This document shows positions 22,287 through 35,160 of a stretch of 64,000 nucleotides of DNA, piece after piece; the first letter of the stretch is position 1; each line of letters starts with the position of its first letter. The DNA lies in assembly GCA_027186245.1 (NCBI GenBank), contig CP114498.1, positions 131,501-195,500 of the forward strand. The letters run 5' to 3'. The DNA is from Coriaria nepalensis (Eukaryota; Streptophyta; Magnoliopsida; Cucurbitales; Coriariaceae). The notes beneath the pieces were generated by a model. That model ran no database searches and was not told the origin of the DNA. It saw nothing but the letters and a program-made list of their open reading frames with translations. Both the position numbers and the translations under genes were made by a program.

Positions 22287-24437
22287 TCACTGCAAGGCAT
22301 GATAGTAATCATGGAAATGAAAGGTCTTGTAGATGAAGTGGGACAACCACTTTGAAGCACCAAAGCAGAGCATTGCTACAGCTATCAATCCAATCCTCCC
22401 TGCGCCTGAGATTGATGCCCTCTGATTCGTTGCGGCAACTATCCCGATCAAACTGATTGCCACAACCTGCAGCACAACCTCGAGTGCATTCAGCGCTTTG
22501 TGAGCAGCACTGCAACTCCTGCAGTTCACTACATGCGTCCAGTACCTGTCCAAGAGCTGCTCCCTTGGAGGAGTGGGCGGCAGAGCCCCCCCTCCAAATT
22601 TCCCTCTCCAATCAACTTGACCATTCGAGTACTTTTTCAACCATTTTCTGTAAGCAACCACAGAAGCATCCGCTTTTGCCGGCACAAAACAAGCCTTTTG
22701 CCAATTCTCAGGGCCCTTCTCCCTGATCTTGTGCTCCTCCACGTGAAGAAGATATAAATCGGAATCCAAGATTAAGTTTTGATTCACATGGAACATCCAG
22801 CGCGGGACTACTTGGTCGATCCATTTCCCAAAGTTTCTTGGGAAGGACCATATCAGTCTGCTTTTACCAGGACTCACTGGAATACAAATGAATATGAGAA
22901 GCGCTCTTCGTTGCGGAGTTGAAGATACCTGTGACCACCAGATTCCAGCACATTGACAATTTTGTATCTTCAAGACTACAAGTCAAGATACTGAGTCATT
23001 TGAAGGCTTACTACTTACTTTATTGTTCCCACCAGATGGCACGGAACCATTAGTTTGATCATTCAAGGCAGGAGGGAAAGCATAGTATATACATGGAGCC
23101 ATATATCTGTTATTGCCCCATTCAGTCTTTCCAAAGAACCCATTGATGTCCAATTCTGTTATTTTCATATCAACAGGTCTGCCGCCTTCTCTATCCGCTG
23201 TAACTGTGAATTCAGGAGCTCAAGTGTTTGTTAGTTGAAAGAAGCCTAAAGGGGACAACTCTTGAAACTTGTATTAATAATTAAAAGAGGTGGTAAGGTA
23301 ACCAGAAAATACTCATCTTTTTTTGGAGTTTGGAATTTTCATTATCTTATAATGCGCGTATGGAACATGAGAAGGGTCCATAAGGTTTTCTATCAACACT
23401 TCATATCTGAAAATGCAAAAAGGAAATTACTGTGTGCATAAGTCGGCACGATTTCATACCCAACCATCCGAGTTGCATTTATTCTCTACTTACCCATATG
23501 AGATATCTCTATTACCCATTAGCCTGGTATAGGATGGATCATCCAATTCTGGGATATAGGGAGGCTGTTTCTTGGAAAGAATATCTTTATATTGAGGATC
23601 TGTGTTGGGCCAAAACCACACAATGTCATTCTGCAAAGTACTCGGGTAAACCGAGACGCAAGCCTTCTTTGATGTGTGGACCTGCTTTATAATTATACAA
23701 AACACGACCGGACACGGCCACAGAGCGAAGGAAAGCTATATAAATCTGTGAGTCTAATTATAATACATACCTATAATTCATAGAGCACAGGCAGGCTGTG
23801 ATGTATCAAGCTCAAGGTGTAAATGCAGAAACAGTGATTATAAAAGAGTGAATGGATTGATTACCGGAGGGCCATCAAGGGGTAGCTGAGGGATGAATTT
23901 ACAGTCACCAGAGCCATTGAAACACCAACCATGATAGACACACTGCAATCTGCCCCACTGATCAATCCTGCCTTCAGACAAAGGTGCAAGTCTATGAGGA
24001 CACATATCATTGAACACCTTCCATGCATTCTCATTCCGATCCCACCACACCACCACATCAAGACCCATCACTCTTTTTGCATGTGGGACCCTTTTGTCTA
24101 GATCACACACCGGCATGATTGGGTACCACTGTGCATACCAATCAAACCTCCCTTCTTCTTCTGCTTGCTCATAATTCTCACTGATCTCAAGCTCTGTTGG
24201 GCTCTCTACTACTTGATCTGTTGAAACAGTAGTCGACGATGACGATGAGGATATGGGTAAAACTATGTTTCTATGGAGTGATGAGAAATGAGGAATATTT
24301 GATCTGCTGTGTATTGAGTTCAAAGGAAAGCTGAGGATCTTGGGATTTCTGAGGTGGCTTATTCGACACCTTTTATGAAGGGAAGTAGTAGCAGGGGCGT
24401 GAATCGATAGAGCAGAAGAAACTGTTCCAGCTTCCAT
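22287..24437 (-). CDS. PTC52-like Rieske oxygenase of the plastid envelope (one apparent frameshift)
   Basis: Five exons on the minus strand: 23865-24437, 23494-23681, 23313-23406, about 23019-23190, 22287-22928. A Ser-rich plastid transit peptide (about residues 1-75) precedes the Rieske [2Fe-2S] site, Cys146-X-His148 and Cys166-X2-His169 (CPHRL...CVYHG). Next is the mononuclear iron site [14 protein letters not shown], then a C-terminal CRSC motif and two membrane helices. The family (PAO, TIC55, CAO, PTC52) acts on chlorophyll pigments. PTC52 was described as converting protochlorophyllide a to b at the inner envelope. Exon 3 holds seven T on the plus strand at 23318-23324, and one extra base there or beside it throws IPxPKKDE out of frame into TGA. 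Every other border closes. This is either a base-call error or a disabling mutation. Similar to Arabidopsis At4g25650. Confidence 0.88.
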
Positions 24438-25240
24438 GGCTTTCTGGAGAGAGCTCAATGACTCAGGAAAAGCGTGTGCATCAATCAATCAGCATATATG
24501 TATGCATGCAAGTATGAGATTTGGCACACCACTGCTGCTGCTGCTACTAATTAGTGAAAGGTATAAATTAGAGGCTCTGAATTGGGCAACGAGGTGGTAA
24601 GTTAGGTTGATTGAATGGATAATGTGGGCCGGGGGAGAAGAGAAATAAACTAGTGGCTGTGAGTGAACACTGGTTTTGGCAAAGAATTAATACTATGGGA
24701 CTGAGTGAAAGTAGTTCACCTGTTTCATTTTCACAAGGAGATTATATATGAGTGATCAAAATAGGTTTCTGTGATTACTTGCTAAGCAAGCAATGCCCAA
24801 ACTAATAATAGTAATAATCCACATGGGTTTTCTTCTTCTTAAATGAATTCAGCAAAACATGAGTTCAATCACTTAAAAGGTGATACAAGGAGGGAGGCTT
24901 AAGATTTTGAATTTACTACCGTCTAACACAGGAAACCACATATTCTAAACTCTTTTAAAGTATATGGAGAAAGAGAATCTTCAGTTTTCCCATGCAAGGG
25001 GCCAAAGCATGTATTTTTAGGAAGTGGGCCAAAGCACAAACAAAGCTTCACATTAAGGAATTGAATATTTAAATGGCAAGGCAAAACACATTATATAGTT
25101 ATTAAGGATCTGCAAGCAAAATCGTCTGCAAAATACTGAGTGTATAAAACCAGAAAAGAAACGCATTCATTTACATCAACCAGCTCTAATCAGATATTAG
25201 TTAAGAAGAAACGCATTCTTTTGCATCATTCATCACATTC
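24438..25240. other. Divergent promoter region between PTC52-like and RTM2-like genes
   Basis: Non-coding. A short TGC/CTG run at 24533-24546 lies near the oxygenase start. No gene is seen. Confidence 0.45.
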
Positions 25241-25811
25241 ATGGCTTCTAACCAAACACCCCAAACTGCAGGCCGAGTTTATGAAGATTTTGATCCCCAG
25301 ATAAAATGGTCTTCAGAGTTAGGATGCCAAACTCTCATTGCTTCTCTACCAGGTGATGTACGTATTAGCAAATAACTTGATCCATTATTTATTCAGAAAA
25401 AGCAAGTGAACATATGTTAAAGCCCTTCATGAATTTACAGGTTTCAGAAAGGATCAACTAAGGCTTCAAATAACCGCAAGAGGTACTCTAAGGATCTCAG
25501 GCGAGCAAGGGGCAGGAGAGGGCAACAAACGACGGCGTTTTGTAAAGGAATTTCAGATTCCATCGAATTGTGAGATAATTGGAATATCGGCAAAGTACGA
25601 GGGTGAGATGCTTTATGTACCGATGCCTGAAACTATCATCACTGACAACAACAACAATAATGCTAAAGATCACAAGACAGTTCAAGAAGATCAAGAAAAA
25701 GCTGCTCCAAAAGATAGTAGGAACAACATAACAGATGGTAAACAAATTAATGAGAAAGCAAATACAGATGAGAAGAGTGAAGAGACCAAGAAGAGTGATA
25801 GGAACAGGTGA
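25241..25811 (+). CDS. RTM2-like protein (small-HSP domain), shortened by an in-frame stop
   Basis: Two exons: 25241-25352 and 25441-25811, giving 160 residues. An alpha-crystallin/HSP20-like domain fills residues 10-105 (VYEDFDPQIKWSSE, LPGFRKDQLRLQI, KEFQIPSNCEIIGISAKYEGEML). A polar Lys/Glu/Asn-rich tail follows. It resembles plant RESTRICTED TEV MOVEMENT 2-like proteins, phloem-associated HSP20-domain proteins that usually end in a transmembrane anchor. Here a TGA at 25809-25811 ends the frame. The same frame stays open to TAA at 26031-26033 and encodes a hydrophobic segment (FMVMLVLVKILLFGLISY) ending GWTTR. The anchor is therefore present in DNA but cut off. Function in this plant is unknown. 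Confidence 0.82.
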
Positions 25812-26033
25812 AAAAAAGCGACATGGGAAAAACACCAAAGCGAGATCAATGGTAACAGCTTAGCACCAAAGACTAACAAAGAAGCAGCAACTTTACATAG
25901 CGGCAGAATCAGTTTTGTTGGTGAGTTGGTAATGGAGTTGAGGAAACCAAAGAATTTTATGGTGATGTTGGTTTTGGTTAAGATTTTATTGTTTGGCTTA
26001 ATTTCGTACCGATTTGGATGGACAACCCGCTAA
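25812..26033 (+). pseudogene. Detached C-terminal anchor frame of the RTM2-like gene
   Basis: Directly follows the TGA, in the same frame. It has 73 sense codons without a stop, including one strongly hydrophobic segment expected of the family C-terminus. It would be translated only by read-through of TGA or if the stop is a base error. Confidence 0.65.
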
Positions 26034-26401
26034 TTTCCCGCCTGTGAATCTATTTGACAGATGCTTAGACTAAATAAATATGTTCATTTGTTCTTGTTTT
26101 TCAAAGTTAGTTACATAGGTGTTTTTGAGCAGTCAATCAATCATTTAATACACAAGTAAAACGCAAACAAAAGGATAATGCTAAATAAGAAAACAACAGC
26201 ATCCAGATAATGAAATTTCTTTTTAAGAAAATCACAAGCTAACTAGGAGAGAAAAGACGATTGAAAAGAAAGAAATGAGAAGTGATGGGGCTCTCATTTC
26301 AGTAACAACAAACAGAGTGGCGGAAATATTATTCAACTCGCATACATATTTTTCCAGCATGAGGGAGAAGATGGACGCATAGAGAGATTTTCTTAACCAA
26401 C
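26034..26401. other. Convergent intergenic region
   Basis: 3' ends of the RTM2-like and methionine synthase genes. Nothing else is seen. Confidence 0.5.
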
Positions 26402-29400
26402 TCACTTGGCAGAGGCCAGCTGAGAGCGAAGGAGCTTGGCAGCAGAAACCATGTTGCTGAGGGCAGGCTTCACTTCAGTATACTTGCGGGTTTTTAGACC
26501 ACAATCAGGGTTGACCCACAGAATGTTGGTTTCAAGCACAGCAAGCATCTTGTTAATTCTGTCGGCAATTTCTTCGGTGGACGGGATCCTTGGAGAATGG
26601 ATGTCGTACACTCCGGGCCCAATGCCTGCTCCATATTTCACTCCCTCGCGGAAGACTGAAAGAAGCTTCTCATCTGATCTGGAGTTCTCAATGGTGATAA
26701 CATCAGCATCCATGTCTATTATAGAGTGAATGATGTCATTGAAGTTTGAGTAGCACATATGGGTGTGGATCTGGGTGGTGCCTTGAACGCCGCAGTTGGT
26801 TATCCTGAAGGAGTGTACTGCCCAGTTCAGGTAGAAAACCTCCTCGGACTTCCTGAGAGGCAAACCTTCCCTTAATGCAGCCTCATCAATCTGGATCACA
26901 GTAATTCCAGCTTTCTCAAGATCTTCAACCTCATCCTTGATGGCCAAAGCAATCTGATAGCAGGTCTCGAACCTACAAACAACAGCCAAGTACATGGTGT
27001 TTATAACAAATTTCCAAAACAAAACAACTATGCATGCAGAGCCATTCCCATATTCTTACCTGGGTTGGTCATTTCTAACAAAAGACCAGTTCAAAATAGT
27101 AACTGGGCCAGTAAGCATTCCCTTCATTGGCCGCTTGGTCATACTCTGGGCCAATGAAGACCAGAAGACAGTCATGGGCTTGGGTCGGCTCACATCTCCA
27201 TAGATGATGGGCGGCTTCACACATCGAGACCCATACGATTGGACCCAACCATTGACAGTGAAGGCAAAGCCAGACAATTGCTCCCCAAAGTACTCAACCA
27301 TATCATTCCTCTGAATTGACAATATACATTAACAAAACTGCTTAGTATAAATCTCTTACCGATATATATGTCAATTTAACGCCTAAAAATTCACCTCAGG
27401 TTCTCCATGTACCAAAACATCAATATCCAGCTCTTCCTGGAGTTTGACGACTTTGTTGATTTCCTCCTTGATAGCATTAACGTAATCTTTCTCGGAGATC
27501 CTATAAATATGATCCGCAAAAAATATGATGATATACATCAGTGTCAGAAAACAATGAGGCTTGGTAGAATATAAGACCCTTACTTTTTAGCCTTGTATTC
27601 ACGGCGAACTCTTCTAAGGTCCATTGTTTGAGGGAAAGATCCTATGGTGGTGGTAGGAAGAATTGGAAGATTCAGCTTCTTTTGTTGAGCATCTAGCCTG
27701 GCACTCACATTTGTAGTCCGCCGATGGTCAGAGCTCTTCAGAGCGGCAGCCTAAACAAGAAGAATGCCAATTCTAGTTGAGTACAAAATTGTAGGCTATG
27801 TAATATACAAGATAAAAATAAGACTAAGAATTCACTTACAGCTTTTTGAACAGCCTGATTTGTCACCCTTGGTGATGATTTTCTTGAAGCCAGAGCTGAG
27901 GCATTAGCAGAGAAAAAGGCCTGGACAAAGAATAGCAATCAGAAGCTGAAACTTATTTTGGCTAGCATTATTTAGTCTTTCTACATTATAGGTGTTTCAG
28001 GGGAAAAAAAGGTCTAATGGGTTCATTTCATGGAAATTCACTAAATCAACTGAAACAAACAAAATTCAATCATCCATACACAGGTCTGTTACCCTTCGGA
28101 AAATATTCCATCTTATGTTACCATAACCAAATCGCATGCATGCAGCATCCAAATGCAGTACACGGATTAGAAAACAAATTTCATTAGCAAGATAAATTTG
28201 AAATCCGAACCTAACATTTGAACTTCTAAAGTTTCAAACAGCATTTTTAAATAAGCATAAAACCTGTTTAAACAAAAGTAACTTGTTTATATTTAGGAAA
28301 ACAAGGCGAGAAAGATATTGCTACCTCATCTTTGTGCCCAGATAATGCCTTGGCCAAGGCATTAACTTCAACAACCTTTTGAGCAGCAAATGCGAGCCAG
28401 GATTTAATCTCTTGATCTAACTTTGTCTCATTAACCAAGTCAACAGCAGTGTGGAGAAGAGAGCAGGAAGTGGAGACAACAACTTTCTCTGTGAAGTACA
28501 TGATATACAGCACATGAGTACAATTTCTAGAAGAACGAAATCAAAACTATAGATCCTTGCATTTGTTGATAAATACCTTCTCCAACAATGTTCTCTAAAC
28601 CCTGCAATGTAGATAGGGAAGACCCAAGGTCATTTGCCCATATATTCCTTCCATCAACAACTCCAGCAAAGAGATATTTGCCTGAAGGAAATCCACCTTT
28701 GATTAAATCAAGTGTCTGTACCCCACGAACCAAATCAAACCCGTAACCAGTAACACCCCTCAAAGAGGTGAGTGTCTGGTATGCTTCAGCAGGAATGTCA
28801 GCAAAGTAGGTCTGGATCAAAACATTCAAACCAGACAAGGTTGACTCTAACTCTGAGTATGCATGTGTATATGCTTGTAATTGATGAGCACCAAGATCCT
28901 TCACAAGCACAGGTTCATCAAACTGAATCCAAGTGGCACCAGCAGCTTTTAGCTCAGTCACAACCTCCCTGAGGGGTGCAAATTGTTCAATAAGGAAAAT
29001 ACAATGGAAAATCTAAGGAAAATGTCAGCTTGTAAGACAGGTCCATACTTGTAGACGGGAAGAATCTTATCAAGTAAAGAGAGGAGAGAAAAGGATTTCT
29101 CAACACCCTTAGCTGGTTTTGATAACAACAAGAATGAAACAGGGCCCACAAGAACTGGAACAGTATCAACTCCAAGCTGCATGGACGATTCAATAATAAA
29201 AGAATAAGAATAGACGCAGAGACTAAGTAATTTAGAAAAATAAAACAATCTTGGATACAGAGTAAACAATTTGATGTTAGGCCTCCAACTTACAGCCTTG
29301 GCCTCCTTGTACTCATTCACTGCTTTGTGAGATGAGTAACTGAACTTAATGTCCGGGCCCAATTCAGGTACAATGTAATGACTGCAACCAGAAGCAGGTG

Positions 29401-29815
29401 TTACACTTGTTGCATACATCATATAAATATAACCCATAATGGTACAAAGATATAGAGTGACTTACTAGTTGGTGTCAAACCACTTGGTCATTTCCATAGC
29501 GGGAACAGAAGCATTTCCCCTAGCCATGGAGAAGTAGACATCAAAGCCAATCTCTCCGCCATTCCAACCATATCTAGGAGGAACAGCACCAAGCATGGTT
29601 GTGGTGTCTAAGACTTGATCGTAGTATGAGAAGGTGTTGCTTGGAATAAACTTGATTCCAGCATCAGCCATCTGCTTCCAGATGGATGACCTAAGATCAG
29701 CAGCCACCTTCTGCAAATCATCGGCACTGCTCTTCCCATCCCAGAAAGATTCCAACGCAAACTTCAGTTCTCTCTTGGGACCCATGCGGGGATAACCGAC
29801 AATGTGGGAAGTCAT
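26402..29815 (-). CDS. METE: 5-methyltetrahydropteroyltriglutamate-homocysteine methyltransferase (cobalamin-independent methionine synthase)
   Basis: Ten coding exons on the minus strand: 29466-29815, 29294-29381, 29049-29176, 28577-28968, 28325-28488, 27840-27920, 27584-27750, 27395-27500, 27060-27310, 26402-26972. The phases close to exactly 765 residues, the length of plant MetE. The enzyme moves the methyl group of polyglutamylated 5-methyl-THF to homocysteine in the cytosol, feeding the S-adenosylmethionine cycle. The start [18 protein letters not shown] carries no transit peptide, so this is a cytosolic isoform. Zinc ligands are visible in exon 10: HxC in HTHMCYSNF, Glu in ITIENSRSD, and Cys in [11 protein letters not shown]. 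The gene is intact, in contrast to its broken neighbours. A leader intron separates the coding part from its promoter. Confidence 0.98.
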
Positions 29816-29819
29816 TGCT

Positions 29820-30507
29820 CTGTTTCACCAAGTGACACAAAACAATGTTTCAAAAATCGTATCACTGTAAGTATTAAACAAATAAATTTAATGGCATTAA
29901 AAGAATGGAAAATTGATAGAGCATGTGGAATTCAGTTGAAGTAAGCACTCAAGTGTCCACCAATTCAACAATGAGAAGAATATGTTATACATGAAAATAA
30001 AAGAATTTTTTTTTTGAAGGAGAATGCATTTGCTTTGAAAGCAGAACGTTGGGAGAGAGAATAAAAAGGCGGGTAGGAAGCAGAAGTTGGATTTCCCAGT
30101 TAGTAAGTACAGAAGTGATATAAGACTCAAGAGACTGTTAGCATAAGATCCAATTCTATCGTAAAGTAGAGCCTTTTTTCGTTAAAAATATAAGCAGGGG
30201 TTACCTGATCGTAGAAACTGCTCTTCTAATTTACATAACCAGCTACCAACAATTAAACAGACAAAACAGAAGACCAATAAGAGAAACGTATTTGAAGAGA
30301 AAAAAACAAGATTTTCCGTGGATGAAAAAACCTATTTATCGGATCTGAGAATTGAAATTAACCATAAGAATGAGCACCCCGAAGAAGCAAACAGCGCCAT
30401 ATCCATGAACTATGATGAAAGGAAATGAAAAGGCTAGAGAGGTCTGAGAAAGCAGAAGCGTGCAACACAGAAACAAGTAAATCGCTTTTACCAGTTGATA
30501 TACGTAC
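29820..30507 (-). other. Leader intron of methionine synthase
   Basis: The acceptor GTGAAACAG lies five bases before the ATG (29813-29815). A strong donor CTAG|GTACGT lies at 30508/30507. The 5' non-coding exon then extends from 30508 to about 30670-30690. A long leader intron is common in strongly expressed plant housekeeping genes. Confidence 0.7.
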
Positions 30508-30696
30508 CTAGCAGTAGTAGTAGCAGCAGCAGCAGTGGTACGAAATGAGAAGCGAATGAAAGGAGAAGAAGGGATGGGGGAGAAAGAGAGAGCGGAAAAT
30601 GGTGGTTGTGTTCTGGTTGGCCTCAGTCCTTGAAAGAAATGAAAAGTGGAAGATGATGAAGAGAAGGGCGCGAGTGAATGCAGAGAGAGTCGGCTC

Positions 30697-30705
30697 ATTT
30701 ATATA
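30697..30705 (-). promoter_or_regulatory. TATA box of methionine synthase
   Basis: The minus strand reads TATATAAAT, upstream of the non-coding first exon, with a GA/CT-rich leader downstream. The position fits a start site near 30670. Confidence 0.6.
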
Positions 30706-31368
30706 CTAATCTCTGGCGTCAGTTGCTTCTCTCTTGTTGTTTCTGTTTCACCAACCCCCTTATCGTCTTCCTCTATGCTCTGTTCTGTTGCATACAGTAT
30801 ACTCTGTATGCATTTTCTCTTAGCTAATTTGATAATCGTTTTGTTTGTATATACATCTTCTTTTATGACTTGCGAAATTGACTCTGTTTTTCAGTCAACA
30901 ACAAGTTTAGAATATGTGATATTATTACTAAATTTATTTCTGTAAAAATCGTGGGCAAACATGTTGCCCATGAGAGTGATAAATATCATAACTTTATCCT
31001 GACATCATTAAGACACTTTGAATCAACCTAAGCTCCACCAACCCCTAAAGGCTAAATGGAGAGAAAAAGTAGGACATATTATTTATTTACCTGCGTGTTT
31101 GGGTACTTTTTAATTTAAGATAGAGGATCAATGTCATAGGGTTGGTGAGCTAAGTGGTGGTGGGCTATCCCATGCATCATGGGGCCATGGCCTCAACTCT
31201 CCTCTCTTTCCATCTTTGGTGTTTGGTAAGAACTTGGACCAGATGACATTGCAACTGATCAACTCCTCTTCACTATGCACTTATTGTATACAGGATCGGT
31301 CATAACATGTTTGTTTGACTTATTTGTTGAAAACATGACGATTTCTTGTATTACTACAGCAGCAGAGG
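30706..31368. other. Intergenic region between methionine synthase and the CNX1 locus
   Basis: Upstream control region of methionine synthase on the minus strand; the right part is 3' flank of the CNX1 locus. No gene is seen. Confidence 0.45.
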
Positions 31369-34300
31369 TCAATGGCTACAAGAACACCCGCTTTCTCCTT
31401 TATCAGCAGAAGCTTGCTTAAGGCTCTGTTCCCACACATCGACGGGTGCTGCTTGCGAGTGTGGAACATGGCGAGTATGTTTCTCTCTCGTCTCCCTTTA
31501 TCTGCTTTAAAGCATGCTTAAGGGCAGGCAATAATGCTTCCATACACTCTGCCACTGCATTTGGGTTTCCCGGCATGTTGATGATCTATACAACAGCAAG
31601 AGAGAAAGTATACATGTCACATAAATCACTATTGCTAACTTGAACGCATAGTATTACAGTAACCCAGGAAAAGAAACAAGTAGCGGGCTTACCAGTGTCG
31701 ATCCCCTTATGCCAGCGGCAGAGCGAGAGAGCATAGCAAAAGGGGTAACCTTCAGGCTCTCTTGCATCATCACATAGAGAAGACCGGGTGTTTCTTTCTC
31801 AATTAAATCTTTAGTTGCTTCAGGGGTTACATCCCTTGGGGTGAAGCCTGTTCCACCTTCATTACAAAAATAAAAGAGACTCATTTTAAATGGGAGACGG
31901 ACCGAATTACAGGAACAATAGACAAAGGAAGTTGCAGTGTTTGTCCCAGCACATGGACAAACTGCAATAAAGCAAAAGCTCACCCAGGGTCAGAATGAGG
32001 TCCACTTTGTCAATATCACTCCATTTCCGTAAAGCATCCTTGATTTTACTTGTGTCATCAGGGACCACATCTGTTGCAACTACCCTTGCTCCTCCTAATC
32101 ATTCTGATGAGGAATTTACAACAGACACTGCCCTAGGTCCACTGTAATATTTAAACAAGTCAAGACTTGCATGCACACACACATATTTCAAGACGGATGC
32201 ACCAAATGGTTAACAGATAACAAGCTCCATTTTTTGTTTATTTATTTTTATTATTTATTTATTTATTTTTAATGGTTGCGGCAAAGCACTTAGTATCAGT
32301 ATTTCCTTTGTTCCACTTACAACAAGGAGTAACATCATTTTGCATCGATTTAGAGGCCTCTCCAGAAAGACTAGTTTAAAGAGGAGTATCCAGATGCAAT
32401 TAGTATCAAACATTGGATCTGATACAGGATTACAAAGCAACCCTACCTGACCCAGAAAACAAGCATAAAATGTAATAGCTCCTATCAGGACCCACCCCTG
32501 AAGCAACCGTATCACTCACTGTAAGAATAGCTACTTTGGACAGACCATCCTCAGACTTATCTGCCTGTTTCTCTGGGGGTGTTCTAAGTTGCAAACTGGA
32601 AGACAGATCTGATGACAAGGAACTACTGCAAACGTTTGTAGCAGTAATATCAGAAATTACAATAGCCGATACAGAAACTCCAGCAGCAAGTACACTGGCA
32701 GTTGCTGGCAACTCTAACAGAGCATTGGCTGACTTCATACTCAACAGTCGACAGCTCCTCTGTTGGCCGGTGCTCTCAGCTACGAAACTGAAAATCCAAA
32801 AAGAAAAGAGGGAGTTATTATTTCCCAGCTATTGGGAGAGGTATTTGCAACAAGAAAAGCTAACATCTAAGTCATATAAATGAATAAGTTCAGATAAATG
32901 ACCAGACAATAATAATCCCAGACTGCTTACCCAGGACTTCCTGATCCGTCATTATCTTTCCAGCTAATAATGGCACCGTGGAATTCTGGTCGAACTGGAT
33001 CTGTCTTTATTGGATGGTGAAGTCGAGCCTGTACTCTACAAATTATGCATAAAAGAATAAGGACATAGGTGCTGGATAATCAAAAGTAGAATATTAGTAA
33101 GGGAAGCAAGATTAATTTAGAAGAGAGTAAAGGAACACGTTTTGAAGTTTGAATTACCTCATAATATGGGGATTCGGCCATCCACCAAGGCAGTGAATGG
33201 TGGGGACTACAAACAGCTGGAAACAAACCAGACAGCTCATGGGATTTCCAGGCAAACCAAATGCAAGGATCTGATCCACCATCTCACTTTCTCTTCTTTT
33301 TATTTTTATTTCCGCAAATGTCAGAGGTTTCCTGGTTTCATGCAAACCTGAACAGTAGTTTTCATTTCCAATCAAATATTACGCAATTTTGTATGTAAAA
33401 AACATTAAGTAAGGCTTTGATGGCTTCTCTCTTTATTGTGACCTATCATCTTATTTTTCATGACTACTCACTTAAGGCTTCATTCAAGAATTTCAAATTC
33501 CACCCTCCTCTACATGTATGCATGCATGCTCACATATGCATGCTTATAATGCACATAAAAAAAAACTATCAGAATGGGGAAATGGTCAATACTTAAACTT
33601 CCAGATTGATACTGAGATTTCTTACTCATGTGTAAGGCCAAGCAAAGGAATGGACCATCATTATACCTTGTTGAAATATACAGTCCCTTTTTTTTCGAGT
33701 AATGGCTTCACGAAGTCCTTGTCCCCCATGGAAACACCTCCAGAAGTTAAAAGAATGTTAACTCCAGCACAAAAAGCAGTTTCCAAGATCCCCTCAAGTT
33801 CCGTTTCATCATCTCTAGCAATGCCAAAGTCAACAACTTCACAATGATTCTGTATCGCCGCAGCCAGAATCATAGCACGGTTTGAGTCCCAGATCTGTCC
33901 AGAATTTACTTGCATGAGTATCAAATAAAAAGACATCCAAAATTACCTGATAACCTGACATCTATACAAAAAAGAAAGTGCTATACAGCTATTGAGGACA
34001 ACCTTCAGGTCAAACACACAGAGATAATGTGGAGTTTTGAATTATGCAGAGTAATAAAGGACCTGGCCACGACCGAGAGAGCTGGTTGTTGCATCTACAA
34101 GTTCATCTCCAGTAGAAAGCACAGCAATTTTCGGTGTGGAATAAACCTATGCGACAACATAAAGAAAAAGTTTTTGATCAAGATATCGGTCTGGAATGAT
34201 TCAGAATTTTAACCTGATACACTACCTTTACGGTAGAGACACCTGCAGTAGCGAGTAAGCCAATTTCTGAAGGACCTATTCTATCTCCAGATTTTAGAAC

Positions 34301-35160
34301 TACAGCATCCTTCTTGATATCACATCCCTGAAAAGAAGAAGCCGAATGTGCTCAAAACAGTGATGACAATAGGAGGTCTTCTAAAGGCACGAGGAAGAAC
34401 ATAGAGTAAGGAAGCAAGCATACCACTCTACGGATATCAGCACCTCTCATAGCCTGTACAAGTATTCTTACTCGCTTTTCTGAATCAGCTGAAACATGTT
34501 AATCGGTTCAGTGTCCTCAACTTGTACAACAGCATCAGCGCCATCAGGAATTGGCCCTGAGGAAAAAGACAGAAACCAAAAAGGAATAGAGAAAGAGGCC
34601 AGATTGTATATGCAAAATGTAGTTGTAAAGATCTAAAAATAGAATCATCAATGTGGATAAAGTCCGACAGAAAAGAGGGAGAGTAATACCTCCAGTGGTG
34701 ACATAGGCGACAGTTCCAGGGGAGAGAGTCACGTCCACTCATCATTTCCAGCTCTGGATACAGTGATCACCGGATATTCACCTGGCCCATCAGAAGAAAC
34801 TACAGCATAACCATCCTACAAAGACAGTTATCATCATAACAGTGTTCATGCGATCAAAGTTTTTTGCTTTGCCAAGGAAATTAGAAAGCTAGGCAATTGC
34901 TGGATAATTGAAAGAGCATATAGAATTGAAGAGATAGTGAGAGGCATTGAGACCACCTTAACGGAGGCTGGATAAGGAGGTAAGGGGTCGGGAGCACATA
35001 TGTCTTGGGGTAAGACTCTGCCCAGCGTTTGATGGATGGGGACGGTGACAGGTGGCAGGCGCTGAGCCACTCCCAGTACTATTTGGAGAGCTTTCTCCGT
35101 CGAGATCGTCGTTGTGGAGGGATTGGTGCTGCCATGGCCATCTCCTCTTGCCTTGTCCAT
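31369..35160 (-). pseudogene. CNX1: Molybdopterin molybdenumtransferase CNX1 (MoeA-MogA fusion), multiply broken
   Basis: Twelve exon blocks in order: 34957-35160, 34690-34815, 34424-34556, 34226-34327, 34063-34146, 33667-33894, 33158-33347, 32931-33035, 32479-32787, 31984-32141, 31693-31856, 31369-31585. Exons 1-8 encode the E (MoeA-like) domain (APDPLPPYPASVK, LTSGGVSMGDKDFV, LAFGLPGNP). Exons 9-12 encode the G (MogA-like) domain ([38 protein letters not shown]). CNX1 adenylates molybdopterin and inserts molybdate. Lesions: one base lost in exon 2 (near 34740), exon 3 (near 34497) and exon 7 (A-run at 33328-33330); a TGA at 32099-32101; the exon 9 donor changed from GT to CT (32477-32478); and a frame change in exon 12 (near 31485). 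Each single loss is confirmed by exon phase. Confidence 0.9.

Noticed and set aside
10858..24437. A functional cluster of organelle translation genes (EF-P, PTH) with carriers and oxygenase
   Set aside because: Genes lie on both strands with separate promoters and belong to unrelated pathways; closeness is probably chance.
30336..30698. 120-residue minus-strand frame upstream of methionine synthase
   Set aside because: Lies in the 5' leader exon and leader intron of methionine synthase; low-complexity Ser/Phe/Thr composition and no conserved domain.
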